Numbered from the stretch's first letter, positions 1-12,595 are shown. The stretch: 64,000 nucleotides of DNA from Harmothoe impar (GCA_947462335.1 OX381717.1:44683523-44747522), one strand, 5' to 3'. The notes: generated by a model not told the origin, from the letters alone. A program made the numbers and translations.

Positions 1-349
1 TGAATTGTCCTTAGTGATACCCGATAATATAACTCCAGTGGCTTCAGGACATTATGGCTACAAAGTCATTGGATGGGTACCTTTTGTTAAACTGAAGTGG
101 AAGAGAGGTAAATGCACATAAAAAGTGCTTTATTAAATAAAAGGCGTGTTTTGTAAGGAAATAGGGTCAGCTTGTAAACAAGTAAACATCGAGAGGGATT
201 AAAATAAGCATTTTAAGCATTCTCTTCTTTCTGAATTTTGATGAAATGGAGGTAAAAAATATAATGTTCAAGTTGGAGATATGATGAGAGGTGTTGGTAG
301 ATCCATGTGTAGAAACAGGAAAAAAGAAACCATAGCATTAGTATGGCGC

Positions 350-700
350 TTTAGATAGAGGTAGTTTCCTTTGAATTCTCAGTGCACCCTGATGTCATTG
401 TGGTAGTGCCAAAGCTGTCAAGGAAGAAGAATGGAGCTGACAAGACATGCCTTTGAAGAGAGATCTTGTTGCCGAGGTGTGACTTCCCAAGAGAGTTTCC
501 TCGATAGAAGGAGAAACACGGTGCAGGGAGAATTTAGGGTCCCTACACCAATGCTCGCTTGTAAATATGCGCCGAGGTCACTGTGGCTGCTTGAAGCAAT
601 ATACTACATTGCCAAAATGTGTGTACCAAGCCCAGTAGGATTTGGAATGGTCCCTCTAAGAAATATTCATTTGTATAGGTTTCCGATGAGGAGCTTACCA
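350..700. repeat. Array block eta, copy 1
   Basis: The block is marked by the phrases gagatcttgttgccgaggtg, gcttgtaaatatg and caatatactacattg. The same phrases, in the same order and spacing, recur at 4480-4790, 6850-7110 (more diverged) and 42560-42880. Other copies have lost the short open frames found here, so I treat the block as non-coding duplicated DNA. Confidence 0.65.
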
Positions 701-1189
701 AAGCCTTGAAGTTTCGTGGTTCATGCAAAGTTTAATGCTATTACTAATCTTACTGTTTCTCCCACCAAAAAACAAAAAGTTTCTGAAGGAAGACACTAAA
801 GCATACAAGCTTGAAAACTTGAACATTTACTTTAAAAAACTATAACCTGAATTATTGAAAGTAACCCTCAGACAAGCATGGGATCTTGGGGTATCCATTT
901 TTGCCAATGCTATTACATAGTGACCTCTTATACTAATGGTAGAAACCACCTAGTATACAGTATGCAATGTGACATCTGAGGTTACCAACCAAGCCTTTAT
1001 TGCATAATGGATGCAGATGCAGATCTTGATAATGAAGAGTTGCACAAAAGTGGCATGAGGAAAATGCAAAGCATTGCTACAGACATGAGACAGAAGCTAA
1101 TGCAAATGAAATACAGAGATCAGAAAAAAGTAAAGGTTGGATGTCAATATAGAAGGCAAATATAGAGGACACAATAGAGAATTTGCTGA

Positions 1190-1430
1190 TACATGTGGAA
1201 ATACCTATGCTTTCATCATTAGGAATGAGCACTATCCCGATGGGTCAATATAATATGTGTTGACTCTATAGGTAGGAATAGAGGAGGGTGGGATGAGTGT
1301 GGGTAGTGAGACGTGTGGGAAGCTAACACAAGGTTCTCTTTGATCTGCCATAAGTCAGGGAGTAGGGGATGACACCAAATTGTTCCACCTCCTGACACAG
1401 CAAACCTCAGATCTCCTACTGAAGGAACTA
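1190..1430. repeat. Array block iota, copy 1
   Basis: The block contains caaattgttccacctcctga followed by cacagcaaacctcagatctc. The same text is almost unchanged at 5930-6210 and 44680-44915, while the surrounding sequence is much more diverged. No open frame is shared by the three copies. Confidence 0.65.
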
Positions 1431-2349
1431 AATGACACTGCAGATAGAGCTTAAATTATGTAGCCTCAGGAAGTCTAGCTCCCTAACTAGCAGTACTGCC
1501 TAGTTTGGATCAGAATTGTGGATGATGAAATTTGTAGTTTTTATCACGACATGGCCATTAAAGTAGTATTTAGACATTTAAAAAATAAATTGAACAAAAA
1601 AATACTTTAGGAGATGACCTGAATAGTTTTCTAGGAGAGTGGAAGGACTGTATTCCGTCTTCAGTCTTGGAAACAATGTTATGCAGATGCAAAGCTATCA
1701 TCCCATGTAATGAAACTAAATATAAAGACAACATTAATTTTATTCTTTGATGTCAATAGGAATGACTTAATGCTTCTTTTGAATGGACTCATCTTGATCA
1801 CTCTGTGTAGACAATGTCAACATATGAAGCATTATCAAAAGAAATAATAAAGCAAAAGACAGGCTTTAAACCCAGACATTCTTCCATTACAAAGATTTGA
1901 TAATTTCTTGATTAAAAGACAAAATTAACTTGCTTCCTTTCAAAGTAGTAATGAAAGGGGACTGAGGAAGAGTTGTGGATGCCATTTGCTTCAGTAAAAT
2001 GTGCACAAACTAATGTAGGGAGGATATTAGGCAATATACACAATTTTGACAAAATACAATGGATGTTTACAATTTTTTACAGCTTTCATCGATACAGCTA
2101 TGGTAACTGATTACAATTTAAACTGGTGTAAATATATAATACTCTAGGGATTTTCAAGAATCTCACATAAAGCAGTTTGTATAAATACTACTTAACTTGT
2201 TGAGGAAGTATTGTATAATTTCAACTCCCAGATTTGATGCAGTCCACTCTGGGGGGAAATTGCCTTATTTTTTGATACCTTTTAGGAAAGAAACCTAGAT
2301 GCAGCCTCCTCTTCTATCACCCAAGATTTTATCTATACCTTTCTTTCTC

Positions 2350-2600
2350 ACTAGTTTATTTTGGGTAACTGTCACATGCGGGAACACCTGGAATGTCATG
2401 ATTTGGTTTTTGAAGCACTCCTCTGCCGGATACAGTGATTAGAGTCTCCACTGCCATCAGAACTCCATTACACAGTGGTGCTCTCTTTTTTCTATTTCTC
2501 TTGTGTTGCTATTTTGATGATGTTAGACAGACAGGAGGATAAGGTAAGGGTATGTTAGGTATCAAATCGTTCATGGTAGAGATGTCTCCATGTATGTTTC
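2350..2600. repeat. Array blocks alpha and beta, diverged copy
   Basis: Similar in order and wording to 17190-17480, 18775-19340, 22975-23320 and 39365-39760. Shared features are a gaacacct phrase, a ccattaca phrase, a gttgctatttt phrase and then a diverged version of the caggttccaa/tttcccatgga segment. This is the most diverged of the five copies. Confidence 0.45.
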
Positions 2601-2633
2601 GTGGTACCAGACATGTTACACCAGAGGAAAGAA

Positions 2634-2743
2634 TCTGATATCAAAATGATAATGATAATATGAAAATCTTGAAAAAAGGGAGATAATATGTCTTAATTTT
2701 TTTTTCAGATTTTCAGATTATCATCATCATTTTGATATCAGGT
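2634..2743. repeat. 110-bp imperfect hairpin
   Basis: The left arm beginning ctgatatcaaaatgataatg pairs with the right arm ending catcattttgatatcag, with an A/T-rich run on each side of the loop. The arms are roughly 45 bp each with a few mismatches. It could be a small palindromic MITE or a transcribed hairpin. I see no flanking target duplication that settles this. Confidence 0.6.
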
Positions 2744-3884
2744 CCTAAACATTTAATTTAGATATTATCTAAATATTAGATATTATCTAAATTATATGTT
2801 AAGGACGAAGGGTTCATGATATCTTGAGTAACAGCTGGCACATCTCTATAGTAGTGTCATAGTCCCTTATTCCTTTGTAAATGCACAAATTAGTGTAAAA
2901 ATGTCCCATCACTATTCCTAGAAAGACTCAGGGTACCTTCAAACCAGTAATGAATCTTCCACAAAATGGAGTTAAAAGCCCCAGGATCCTCACTTCATTT
3001 TGAGACCTGAGTAGAACATCTGGATCCCTGGTAACTGTCATGGCTGCTCCCTATATCTGCCACCATGTTAACAGCCATTCATGTGACCTGACCACCAATA
3101 TGGGGATTACCCAGCCAGACAACAAGGGGCAGGACGTGGATGGGAGTGCTATTCGGGGGGATGGAAGGGCTTGTGGCATAAATATATGTGACATGCACTG
3201 GGAAAAGGGATCTTAGTGCACCCTGCACTAAGGGCCTTTTTCGCAGATCGTGTCACATATTCTGAAGTGAGATAAACCAGCCTGGTTAAGAGGTGCTGGG
3301 TAAATTAGATATGTTTCAATGTGTCCACATTGGGGAGAGATCATTATTTAACATCAGGCAAGCACAGAAGAATTTATTCTCAGTGTCCCTGCCCAGCTGC
3401 TGTTAGAGGAATCCAGTCTTTTCTGTCCCCCTATCCCAGACGGGTACAAATAAACATTGATTGTGGCTAGCCCCTTTTAGCTATAGTAAGGCAAATGCCT
3501 TTTCACTAAAAAGGGGTTTCTATACTATTATAAAAGTTCAATGATCTATAATTCATACTTGCTTCAAACAACAAACATATACTTCATCATGTTGATAGCT
3601 CTGCCGTTAATAGATACCAGTTGGCTGTGAAAAGGATGCAGGCTGATATTGGCAAAGTGTGTACAGCAAACGTATTAAATTTGTTCTGTGTTTATGTGAA
3701 TGTGAACTCTATTGATGCCCTCTCTCCTTAGTGCCAATCTATGATAGGTCTGCATGGTAAGGAGTAATAAAGCTGCTACATATGTTTTGCCAGTCAATAT
3801 TCTCTCTGTGTATAATACACATATGCACTTACCTCCCACTTTTATTACTGTCACCTACCCAAGGAATGCATAGATACCTCGCTA

Positions 3885-4140
3885 CTATGGGGGTTACTCA
3901 TTTATCTAAAGGGGCCATACATGAGCTAATCAGAGGTCTTGTAGCTCTAGCAGTGGCAGCCATGATAGAATATTGTAATAGCTTGTTACCAACATTATAG
4001 GAACTAATTATGCTTGTCTCCCTGTATATCGACCCTATTCAGACACATGGCTTTCCTTTAAGTATAAAATAAGCCTCCCAGAATTGTGTTAAACTTTCAT
4101 TGATCAGCAAAACTTGCATCCTTGTTCCATCATGCCTCTG
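3885..4140. repeat. Array block gamma, copy 1
   Basis: The block contains ctcatttatct, then a ggccatacat/aatcagaggt segment, then gtggcagccatgatag and ctgtatatcgaccc. It recurs at 19700-19960, 24295-24510, 28090-28330 and 40035-40260 with the same internal order. Confidence 0.65.
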
Positions 4141-4479
4141 TGTTTATTTTCTCTGTTATTCCCGGCTATGCTGTACCAGTTGCAGGATCTATTACATTAA
4201 GAGCTAAGAAGATCACTGTATGTAAAAGTAGTGGGTAGTATAGGTACTATATAATTTATTATCTTGATAATGATTATTTCACTTATCTTTATATTAATGT
4301 ATACTTCTATGTATTCAATATGTAACAAAGTTCTGTTGAATAATTCTATGCAAATTGGTAAATTTTCATCTATTTACCTCACCCCCTTCCCTCAGTGATT
4401 TCATCTAAGAATTCATTAAATCTTCCAAATATACCCCAAAGTTAAAAGGTTTAATGTGGGATAAAACAAAAACGAAAAT

Positions 4480-5115
4480 TTTATAGAATGCTTAGGTATG
4501 CCATGCTGTCATTATTGCGCTACCACAGCTGAAATGCAGAAGACTGGGGCCGACAGGATGTGGCTCTGAAGTGAGATCTCGTGTCTGAGGAGTGAGTTCC
4601 TCAGAGAGTCCCCACCATAGAAGAAACGAGACAGTGCCTGGAGAGTTTACAGCCTCCACATCAATGCCCGCTTGTAAATATGTGCCGAGGTCACTGCAGT
4701 GGCTTGAATCAATATACTACATTGTCATAATTTGTTTATCAGGCCCAATAGGGCAATTGTTCCGGACCCTGTCTGGAGATGCTACTTGATAGTTTGCCAT
4801 TCTATAAATCGTCCAGATCTAACAGTAGATAATTCAATAAATTCTGATTGATAACCATTTGTAAATAAGTCAGATTACCAGTTAGCCTAAGCATTGACTT
4901 TTCACGTTTCATGCAGAGATTATTGTTACTGTAGCTAAACTAATCAGTTTTCCTTCAATAAGGAGTTAAAGGTAACTGAGGGAAGGTATTAAAACAACTT
5001 ACACCCGTGTATTAAGTTATAGCCTTTCATGATTACTCTTATCCCTGGAGCAAATCATGTTAAAAGTTCTGAGGTCAATGAGTTAATTGACATTTTGAAA
5101 CAGATCCTGCGGCAA
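4480..5115. repeat. Array block eta, copy 2
   Basis: A second copy of the block seen at 350-700, followed about 250 bp later by the attttgaaacagatcctgc phrase. That phrase also ends the copies at 21150-21600 and 42560-43220. This order match supports duplication of a longer segment rather than independent insertions of a short repeat. Confidence 0.6.
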
Positions 5116-5929
5116 TATCTTAAAACCATTAATTTTTTTCTCATGAATGAGACCATTGAGGTTAAGTGTTAATGGCTTGACTCATTATTAAACTTTTACT
5201 CTGAGCAATCATCCCAAAAACTATTACAATAGTTAAATCAGCTAGGTCGGCCCCTACATAACTATTTGAAATCCCATAGCCCTGGAGCTTGGATTTATCT
5301 AGGTGGCGCTCAGGTAAGCATGCTATCAACATTAGCAGATACATCTAAGCCAATGGAATTACATATTGACCCCTTATGTTAAGATAACAAGCACCTGGTG
5401 TCACAGATACTGACTCGTGAAAGCTGATATTCAGGTACTTATATGTTGACACATTAGGGTCAAAGTCAGAAGTAGAGGTCCAAAATAATGTGTCCAATCG
5501 CCCGGTTCTTTCAAAAGCAGCGATTGTGTCATGTTTAACAAGGAATCTTAAGTGAGGAAACTGGTCTATATACATGTATATATGTGTCAAAATTTGTTTG
5601 GTCTTTGTATTTATTTCAATTACTTTGAAACATGTTTTTAGATCTGTTTCAATAGAAGCCATTCTGACGATGTCACAGGGGTTTCTACATTCAAAGGAAC
5701 GGAAATACATTTAATAGGCTCTACTGGGTTCTAAATTTAACATTCTAAAGTAATTCAGAGATTACTGGATCTGGATAGGATCATATAGTAGCTTCTGTAG
5801 AGGAATTAGGAAGTTGCATTAGGGTGTAAATGCTATGTAATGTTTGAGGTTGTAAATAGGATCTCTGGTTCTTGGACACTGAAATAGATTAAATAGAGAA
5901 ATAATGCTTCAGATCTTAAAACAGGGGAC

Positions 5930-6210
5930 ATGTCGGACAAATCCAAGTAGCTCCAGAAATAGCTATGCTTTCATCATGTGGAACAAGCATCTGTAGTCTT
6001 GCCGGATGTTTCTATACCAAGTGCTGACTCTGTAGGCAGGGATAGGGGAGTGTGGGAGGGCTGTGGTTAGTGAGACATGTTGGAAGCTAACAGAAGCCCC
6101 TCTTTGATCTGCTCTAAGTCAGACAGGACAGGACTGTCTACACCAAATTGTTCCACCTCCTGACACAGCAAACCTCAGATCTCCTACTTAGGGACCTAGC
6201 CCTCACCAAC
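5930..6210. repeat. Array block iota, copy 2
   Basis: Matches 1190-1430 and 44680-44915. The most conserved part is the run from the gtgagac(a/g) phrase through caaattgttccacctcctga to cagatctcctactt. Confidence 0.65.
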
Positions 6211-6645
6211 TGTATGCATTAAATATGGCTTCATGAACTTTAGGTTTGGAGCATGTAATTTATCTGTACTGCCTGGCTGTGGATTAAAGTTATAGGCCAC
6301 GGGGGTACGGCCACTTCCTCCAATCAGTACATTATTTTATCCATTAATTAATCTTTGAGATTTAAAAAACCTAACATTCAATCTGAGCATTTCTGGGAGA
6401 GTTAAAATAATGTCAAGATGTTTGGCAATGAGAATGTGCTATCATTTTCCAAATCTAAATAGGAAACATTCTGGGACACCATTTTCACCACTGGGGGTGT
6501 TTTAGGTACACCTATGATGAGAACAATTTTGAAGTTACGTCAGGTTACTACCTGGCAAAATATAATGAGTGTGCATATCAATTATTGATCTGTCTAGGAC
6601 AAGTTCAATATTCAATGTGAATACAAATGATTTAATGTTATTGAG

Positions 6646-6701
6646 AATATAATATCCCGATCATTCAGCAAGCAATATAATATCCCGATCATTCAGCAAG
6701 C
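6646..6701. repeat. 28-bp direct tandem duplication, two copies
   Basis: The unit beginning aatataatatcccgatcatt is repeated exactly twice head to tail. This is a recent local duplication with no associated gene. Confidence 0.9.
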
Positions 6702-7727
6702 AATGTCAGATAAATATCCCTCATATACACTCCCTCCTTTATCCACTCTCCTTTTATTGCTGCCTTAATACCCTGTTATTCCCTCTCACTGGCTGTTTGC
6801 AACTACCCTAAGAACAGGGTAGTTACTATGACAGTTTGGGCATGTGATTATAGGCAGGGGTAGTTTCCTTCGAAAAATTGGCACATCTTCTTTGTCATTG
6901 TAGCACTGCCTTCAGTGATGACGAAGAAGGAGGGACATAACACACGCCTTTGAAGTGATATCTTGTTGCTAAATCAGTTGGATTCTGTTCCTGGAATAAA
7001 ACAAACAGTGGGGTGAAAATTAGGGCCTCCCTTATCAGTGCCTGCTGGTAAATATGTGTTCAGGTCACCGTGGAAGCTCAAATCAATATTTGTATAAACC
7101 GTTGTCAGAAGTATGTTGGCTGGCCTTGGTTCGCCAGAGGCATAATTATATGGTATTCAAGAAGTTCATTACAGCAGGTAAAATGTGGACAGTCAGGGGA
7201 AAAGGGTCCTCCAAGGTAAAAACTCAATAATAAAATTGATGTCATCAGCTTTCCAGTGATAACTTTTATAAGCAGGTACCACTTCTAGTTTTTGAGTACT
7301 GGCTCTCTGAATATGGGTGGTCACTGTCCAATCTTAGATGCCAATAAGCTCTATCTTCCTTTGTTTTAGAGATATTCCTATCTTATCAGCATAATTATGC
7401 TAATTACCAAATATCCTAACTTTTTCATACAATTGGTCACAGATTTTGATCTAAATATGGTATTTACATTCTGTTTTCAGCATAGGAATTGTTTTGGGGC
7501 CTTCTTTCATTCAATTTTTTAAAATTTTCGATTTAGAATGAAAATCATGTTTCCATGGCAACCAATGTGTGCAAAAACACCAATTTAGGCCCAAAAACGT
7601 TCTTTTCCATTCCAAATATGGAATGTTTTCACCAAAAATGGAATTTTCTAACGTGGCCTATCATATTCTACATAAAAAAGTAGTATAGACAGGTTTTTGC
7701 TATATCTTGGTCCTTTTTGGCTATATG

Positions 7728-7743
7728 GAGCCCCCTGGTGGCC
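7728..7743 (-). promoter_or_regulatory. CTCF-like motif
   Basis: On the minus strand the sequence reads ggccaccagggggctc. This agrees with the bilaterian CTCF core CCASYAGRKGGCRS at all but one position. Binding is not demonstrated; a motif this long is uncommon by chance but not impossible in 64 kb. Confidence 0.4.
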
Positions 7744-8149
7744 AAAGTTGGTACTAAAAATCCCCCGCGGAGGTCCCTTTTCCCTTGTTGATCCACAAAT
7801 GATTCTCTGAATGAAAGAGGTTTGATTTATAACTAACAGATATGTATGTATGTCTAGGAATCAGATATTCAAGTACCACAACATTATTTTCCATATTTTA
7901 TTTGATAGATAACTGAATTTTATATATTTTTTTAAAACTGTTTCAAATAGATATCATTGGACTAAAGAAAAAGTCAACATACATAATTCGAAAAATGTTG
8001 CCAAGAGAGGATTTGGTGCAGAGTGGATGATATCTGATATGGATTATCGGTGGTGGGATTATCTCCACAACATAGATAATGTGTGGAGTAATACACCCAG
8101 CCCAGTGCAGAGCCCCCATGCCAAGTCTTGACAAGTTAACCCACCATGT

Positions 8150-8290
8150 GGGCTGCAACTGGATAAAGTAGTTCCTCTCTGCAGGCAAATGTAGGGCCTG
8201 TTGGGAAGCTATTAATCCGCTGTTACTTCTGACCCAGTGCTCATTTGTCATAGGTTCGGAATCCTCATGCCAGCCAGACTACTTCTTGAA
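8150..8290. repeat. Array block theta, copy 1
   Basis: Contains the agtagttcctctctgcaggc phrase followed by agctattaatc and cgctgttacttctgacccag. Similar text lies at 21880-22080, 22540-22700 and 27490-27690. Confidence 0.6.
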
Positions 8291-9000
8291 ACAGTTTTTT
8301 TTCTATAGATCACTATGAGAATATGTAAATGTAGAACATGTTTTGACGAGACTGTATACATGCAACAATTACCTGCCTAATACATATGATATATGATTTC
8401 AATAGTTTGAGCGAATATTGAATTGTATACAATGCGTTTTATCACTATCACATGTTGACTCAATTTCTTCAGCTACTTTATGAGAATATATTCTCTATCA
8501 ACCCCAGTTGACAATTTCATCCCACCTACCAGATGGCATAGTCACTGACCGTTAACTACGGGATATAAATGTATTGTATGCACTTCCCTGGTAAGCTCAG
8601 CTGGTTGCAAGCCTATTTCAAAATCTGTTGCTTGTGGATTTAAGGCTATCTTAGAGAAAAAAAATACTACAATGTTTTCTGATATAGACCCTTAGACCAA
8701 CTTACACTGAGGGTACTCGGTGGACAAAGCTTCTGAGAACACCTACAAGGTCGAGCAACCCGTTCATCCTTAAGATTAATTGGAAATGAGACCCATGAGT
8801 TGTGTACAACTGTTTCAAATGGACAAAGAACTGGGTAAACAATATTTTCTTTTGCAGATAGGCTCCACTGTTGGGGTAGGGTAGATTCACCCACAGACGG
8901 ACACACACCCTAAGTCGGACACTTTTAGGCTTATATTATCATAACAATGCATCAATCTATGTATGTGTATGAATAGGGAAGTAAACTTCAAGTGTTTTCA

Positions 9001-9033
9001 ATCAATTTCAATTTCAATTTAAAATTTTTATTA
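9001..9033 (-). terminator. LINE 3' tail and polyadenylation signal
   Basis: Read on the minus strand, AATAAAA (9026-9032) is followed by three aattga-type hexamer repeats. The sequence beyond shows no similarity to the element. This is the kind of short repeat recognised during target-primed reverse transcription in CR1/L2 relatives. Confidence 0.6.
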
Positions 9034-9679
9034 TCCTGAGCATACAATCTATGAATAAACATAGGAATCACTTGTTCTGCTCAGTTAGGAGCAAGAAGGT
9101 TTTGTATTCTTCCTTAAATCTAACAACCACTTGAAATCCATATAAAACCTTTCCTTAAGCTTTGATTATATTTGGAAGAGTTTAAGAACTCTTAGATGAT
9201 ATTACTTAAGGGGGGGGGGTGGGTGAGGATGAAGAATTGTTACACAAGCATAACGTTCACACACTGTACTATACTATATACCAGTTATAAATGCACCACA
9301 ATTATCAACAATTCTGTCACAACAAGTTCACTAAATATTTTCTAAACATTTTTATATCAAAATGCACGGATCATACTATACTATCAGATTTTAGAACATC
9401 AAATGATGATGACAGTTGGCTAAATTAATTAAGATGTTGTTAGCTCTGTTATATTACAGAGCCTAACTTCGGCAAATTAAGATCTAAACATTCTTATTCA
9501 AATAAACTACTGTTAAACAACAACTATAAGATCTTGTAATATTACTATTGAATCATGGCTATTCCTCAGCGTACATTACAACAGGCTAAATAGACTAGAT
9601 CAGATAATACAGAGACTAACAACCTAGTTATATTACTTTGGTTGAGGCCTATGTTTACCCAATCACCCCATGAAATTTA
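9034..9679 (-). other. LINE 3' UTR
   Basis: About 650 bp between the end of the reverse-transcriptase frame and the hexamer tail. It is AT-rich, non-coding, and has a short G run near 9211-9220. No second motif is recognised. Confidence 0.55.
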
Positions 9680-12595
9680 CTACTCATTACTATAAATATT
9701 CACCAATGCATCATTGGTAAATTGTAAATCATATCTCCATTTTTCAACAAAGAATTTCTTGACCAATTTTCTCAGCGAATTTTTAAATGACATCTTAGAT
9801 TCAGAGAGTCTCACTCTGGGGGGGATCATATTCCATTCATCAAAAGCATTATTCGCTGGTGACTTTCTGACACGCTCAGTGTGGGATAAATATGTCCTGA
9901 CTAAAGGCCCATCTGCGGCTCTGGTTCTCCTATTATCTACTAGAGCTAAACCATTTATTGCTAACAATCTAAAGCACAAAACACCCTGCAAATACTTCCT
10001 CCTTAGATCCATTGGAAATACTCCTGCATCCAAATGAAGCTTTTTTACGGACACTTCAATAGGATCATATATTTGAAAACAAACTCTGAGCGCATTATTC
10101 TGAAGAATTTGAACCTTTTTCTGGTCTAAGAAACTTAAACCAGTCAAGAATAAATTACTGCTGTCAATATAAGGTAATAACATAGTTTTCAAAATAGTGA
10201 GAGACGACTCTAAAGTGAAACAACTTCTGAAATGACTAAGAATCCAAATTTTATGATTTACTCTTCTTATTACTTTGTTAAACTCTTTTTTAAATGTTAG
10301 AGACGCTTCAAGTGTTATACCCAGATACTTGTAATCCTGTACTGCCTCCAATGTATTTCCTTTTACCAATAAATTCCCCAAAGTAGGTCCATCCTCATAT
10401 GTAAATAACATTGATTTGGTCTTTTTGGCATTAATTGTCAGTTGGTTTGTATCACAGTAGTTAGTCAGAATATCCAGGTCTCTTTGAAGAGTCTCAGTTA
10501 TGATATCCAGACTATCCCCTTCCACATACAACACTGTATCATCCGCATACTGGAGTATATTACTCCTTAAGTTAAGCTGAGATAAGTCATTGACATACAA
10601 TATGAATAAAAGAGGACCTAGGATGGAACCCTGTGGTACACCATAGGTAATTTTCAACCACTCTAAATGAACATTATTTGCTATAGTTTTCTGCGTTCTT
10701 TCAGACAGATAACTCCTAAACCAATCCACAACATCTGCATTAAAACCAAAGAGGGGAAGTTTATCTAACAGTTTAATATGATTAATAGTATCAAACGCTT
10801 TTCTATAGTCTATGAAAACCAACCCAACATATCTTCCACTATTTAAACTAAAATAGACATCATGGAGTAGTTTTATTACTGTGTCCTGTGTGCCTCTCTT
10901 TGCCCTAAACCCATTTTGACAATTAGTGAATAATCCATTACCCTCTAAAAATGCACAAGACTGTTTATGAACAAATTTCTCAAGTATCTTCCCTGTAATT
11001 GGCAATAAAGAAATAGGTCTTAGATCACTAACACTTGTGGAGTTGTTGATTTTTGGGATTGGTGTGATTTTAGAAGTTTTCCAAGAAAGGGGAAATATTC
11101 CACTAGTCAATGACAAATTTAATATAAATAAGAAATGCTCACTCATACCCATTAAACAGTCCTTAAGCACTTTAGCAGACAGATTATCAAAACCCGAGGA
11201 TTTTTTAACATCAATTTTTTCCAATTCTTTCATAAGATCTCCTAATAAAATATGATTAAACTCGAAAACTTCTCCAACAGGATCCAGATTAACAATTGGG
11301 ACCTCATTCCCAGGTGCTATTTTAGATGCTAGATTTTTGCCCACATTTGCAAAAAACTCATTTATATGCTCAGCAGTATCTACAGTTGCTATATCTTCAT
11401 TATTTTCATTTTTCAAATTAAGGCTTGAGGACTTAACTCCTCTTGGTAATAATTTTCTTAACTCATCCCAGAATTTCTTTGGATCCTTACCATGGATTAC
11501 TAACTGATTTTTCACATAAGTATCACGAGCTTTCTTTGACACTATATTTGACCTATTTTTTAAAAGTTTTGCTACATCCTTATCCTCTTGTTTACCCGTT
11601 CTTTTAGCCCTTCTTAACGCAACGTCTCTATCTCTCATTAGTTCAGCTATCTGGGGTGTTAACCAGGCTGGCTTTTCTCTCTTAAAAACATTCCGCTTAA
11701 TGGGACATTTCTCATCCAAATATTTAATTAGATATCCATAAAAAATATTCCAAGCTTCAGTGGGATTCAGGCACTCCAAAAAGTGGTCCCAATTTACATT
11801 ACGCATGTAAACTAACATTTCATCCTTAATATACCGTCTATAGGTTCTACCCAGAAACTCTGTAGCAACTGCTCCCTTTTTGACTCTCTTTCTCACCAAA
11901 TATACCGGTAAATGATCACTTATGGTAGAATTAATTACTCCATTTTGCGCAACATCTTTTGCATTAGTTAAGATAAGATCTATAATTGTATCAGAATATA
12001 AGGGCCTTGTTAATTCATTAATATACTGTGTTAAACCAAAGACTGCTTCCACCAACTGAAGTCTTTCTTTTGCCTTAGAATTTTTACTGTAATCAATATT
12101 TAGATCACCCCCAAAAATTACATCAAATTCCTTTTTACCTTCCATTTTTTTAATTTTTGCCAACGCCTTAATAATATGCAAGAAAAAATCATCAACCTTT
12201 CCCGAGGGGGGCCTATATGCATTCAGAACATAAATTTTCCTTGTGAACGGTAAGCATACTTTAGCAGTTAATAATTCTAAATTTTCGTTCATCACATTAA
12301 GTTCATCTTCATTCATAATTTCATGCCTCACATCATTAGATATTATTGTGGCCAAACCACCTCCTCTCTTCTCTTCTCCTTCCTTATTTAAATACAATCT
12401 ATCAAGCCTATGAGTGACGTACCCATCTAAATTAAAAATATTTTCACCCATCTTCTCCTTCAACCATGTTTCAGATACATTAATAATGTTTGCATTTAAA
12501 CTGTACAGGAATTCGTTGATATCTGCATTTTTTGTTGACATAACACTCTGTGCATTCCAAAACACTGATTTAAAACCCTTCATTTTTTCAGACAT
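9680..12595 (-). CDS. LINE ORF2: APE endonuclease and reverse transcriptase
   Basis: This 971-residue protein nicks target DNA and copies the LINE RNA by target-primed reverse transcription. An apurinic-endonuclease-type domain fills residues 1-235: WNAQS near the start, SETWL at 41-45, YRPPSG at 127-132, GGDLNID at 162-168 and SDHLPV at 226-231. The reverse transcriptase occupies about 470-780: DLRPISLLP at 524-532, motif A FIDYRKAFD at 594-602, motif B GVPQGSILGPL at 652-662, catalytic YADD at 683-686 and YLGITL at 757-762. All catalytic positions I can check are present and there is no internal stop. The ATG used is the first in frame. No RNase H domain or zinc knuckle is visible. The overall pattern is that of CR1, L2, Daphne and Jockey relatives; I cannot place the clade. 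Base composition is more AT-rich than the two upstream ORFs. Confidence 0.95.
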   Translation of the reverse strand: MSEKMKGFKSVFWNAQSVMSTKNADINEFLYSLNANIINVSETWLKEKMGENIFNLDGYVTHRLDRLYLNKEGEEKRGGGLATIISNDVRHEIMNEDELNVMNENLELLTAKVCLPFTRKIYVLNAYRPPSGKVDDFFLHIIKALAKIKKMEGKKEFDVIFGGDLNIDYSKNSKAKERLQLVEAVFGLTQYINELTRPLYSDTIIDLILTNAKDVAQNGVINSTISDHLPVYLVRKRVKKGAVATEFLGRTYRRYIKDEMLVYMRNVNWDHFLECLNPTEAWNIFYGYLIKYLDEKCPIKRNVFKREKPAWLTPQIAELMRDRDVALRRAKRTGKQEDKDVAKLLKNRSNIVSKKARDTYVKNQLVIHGKDPKKFWDELRKLLPRGVKSSSLNLKNENNEDIATVDTAEHINEFFANVGKNLASKIAPGNEVPIVNLDPVGEVFEFNHILLGDLMKELEKIDVKKSSGFDNLSAKVLKDCLMGMSEHFLFILNLSLTSGIFPLSWKTSKITPIPKINNSTSVSDLRPISLLPITGKILEKFVHKQSCAFLEGNGLFTNCQNGFRAKRGTQDTVIKLLHDVYFSLNSGRYVGLVFIDYRKAFDTINHIKLLDKLPLFGFNADVVDWFRSYLSERTQKTIANNVHLEWLKITYGVPQGSILGPLLFILYVNDLSQLNLRSNILQYADDTVLYVEGDSLDIITETLQRDLDILTNYCDTNQLTINAKKTKSMLFTYEDGPTLGNLLVKGNTLEAVQDYKYLGITLEASLTFKKEFNKVIRRVNHKIWILSHFRSCFTLESSLTILKTMLLPYIDSSNLFLTGLSFLDQKKVQILQNNALRVCFQIYDPIEVSVKKLHLDAGVFPMDLRRKYLQGVLCFRLLAINGLALVDNRRTRAADGPLVRTYLSHTERVRKSPANNAFDEWNMIPPRVRLSESKMSFKNSLRKLVKKFFVEKWRYDLQFTNDALVNIYSNE

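Larger units (their letters stand above)
1..8990. repeat. Left part of a diverged segmental tandem array, no genes
   Basis: No credible coding region is visible; the open frames here are short, have no recognisable domains and lie in repeated DNA. The stretch consists of diverged copies of blocks that recur elsewhere in the window at about 17-28 kb and 39-45 kb. Recognisable blocks are at about 350-700, 1190-1430, 2350-2560, 3885-4140, 4480-4790, 5930-6210, 6850-7110 and 8150-8290. The intervals between them (for example 700-1190, 1430-2350, 2800-3880, 7110-8150 and 8290-8990) are AT-rich, and I see nothing I can name in them. Confidence 0.6.

Noticed and set aside
5345..5710. 121-residue minus-strand frame
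   Set aside because: No recognisable domain, AT-rich, and it sits in the duplicated array without a matching frame in other copies.
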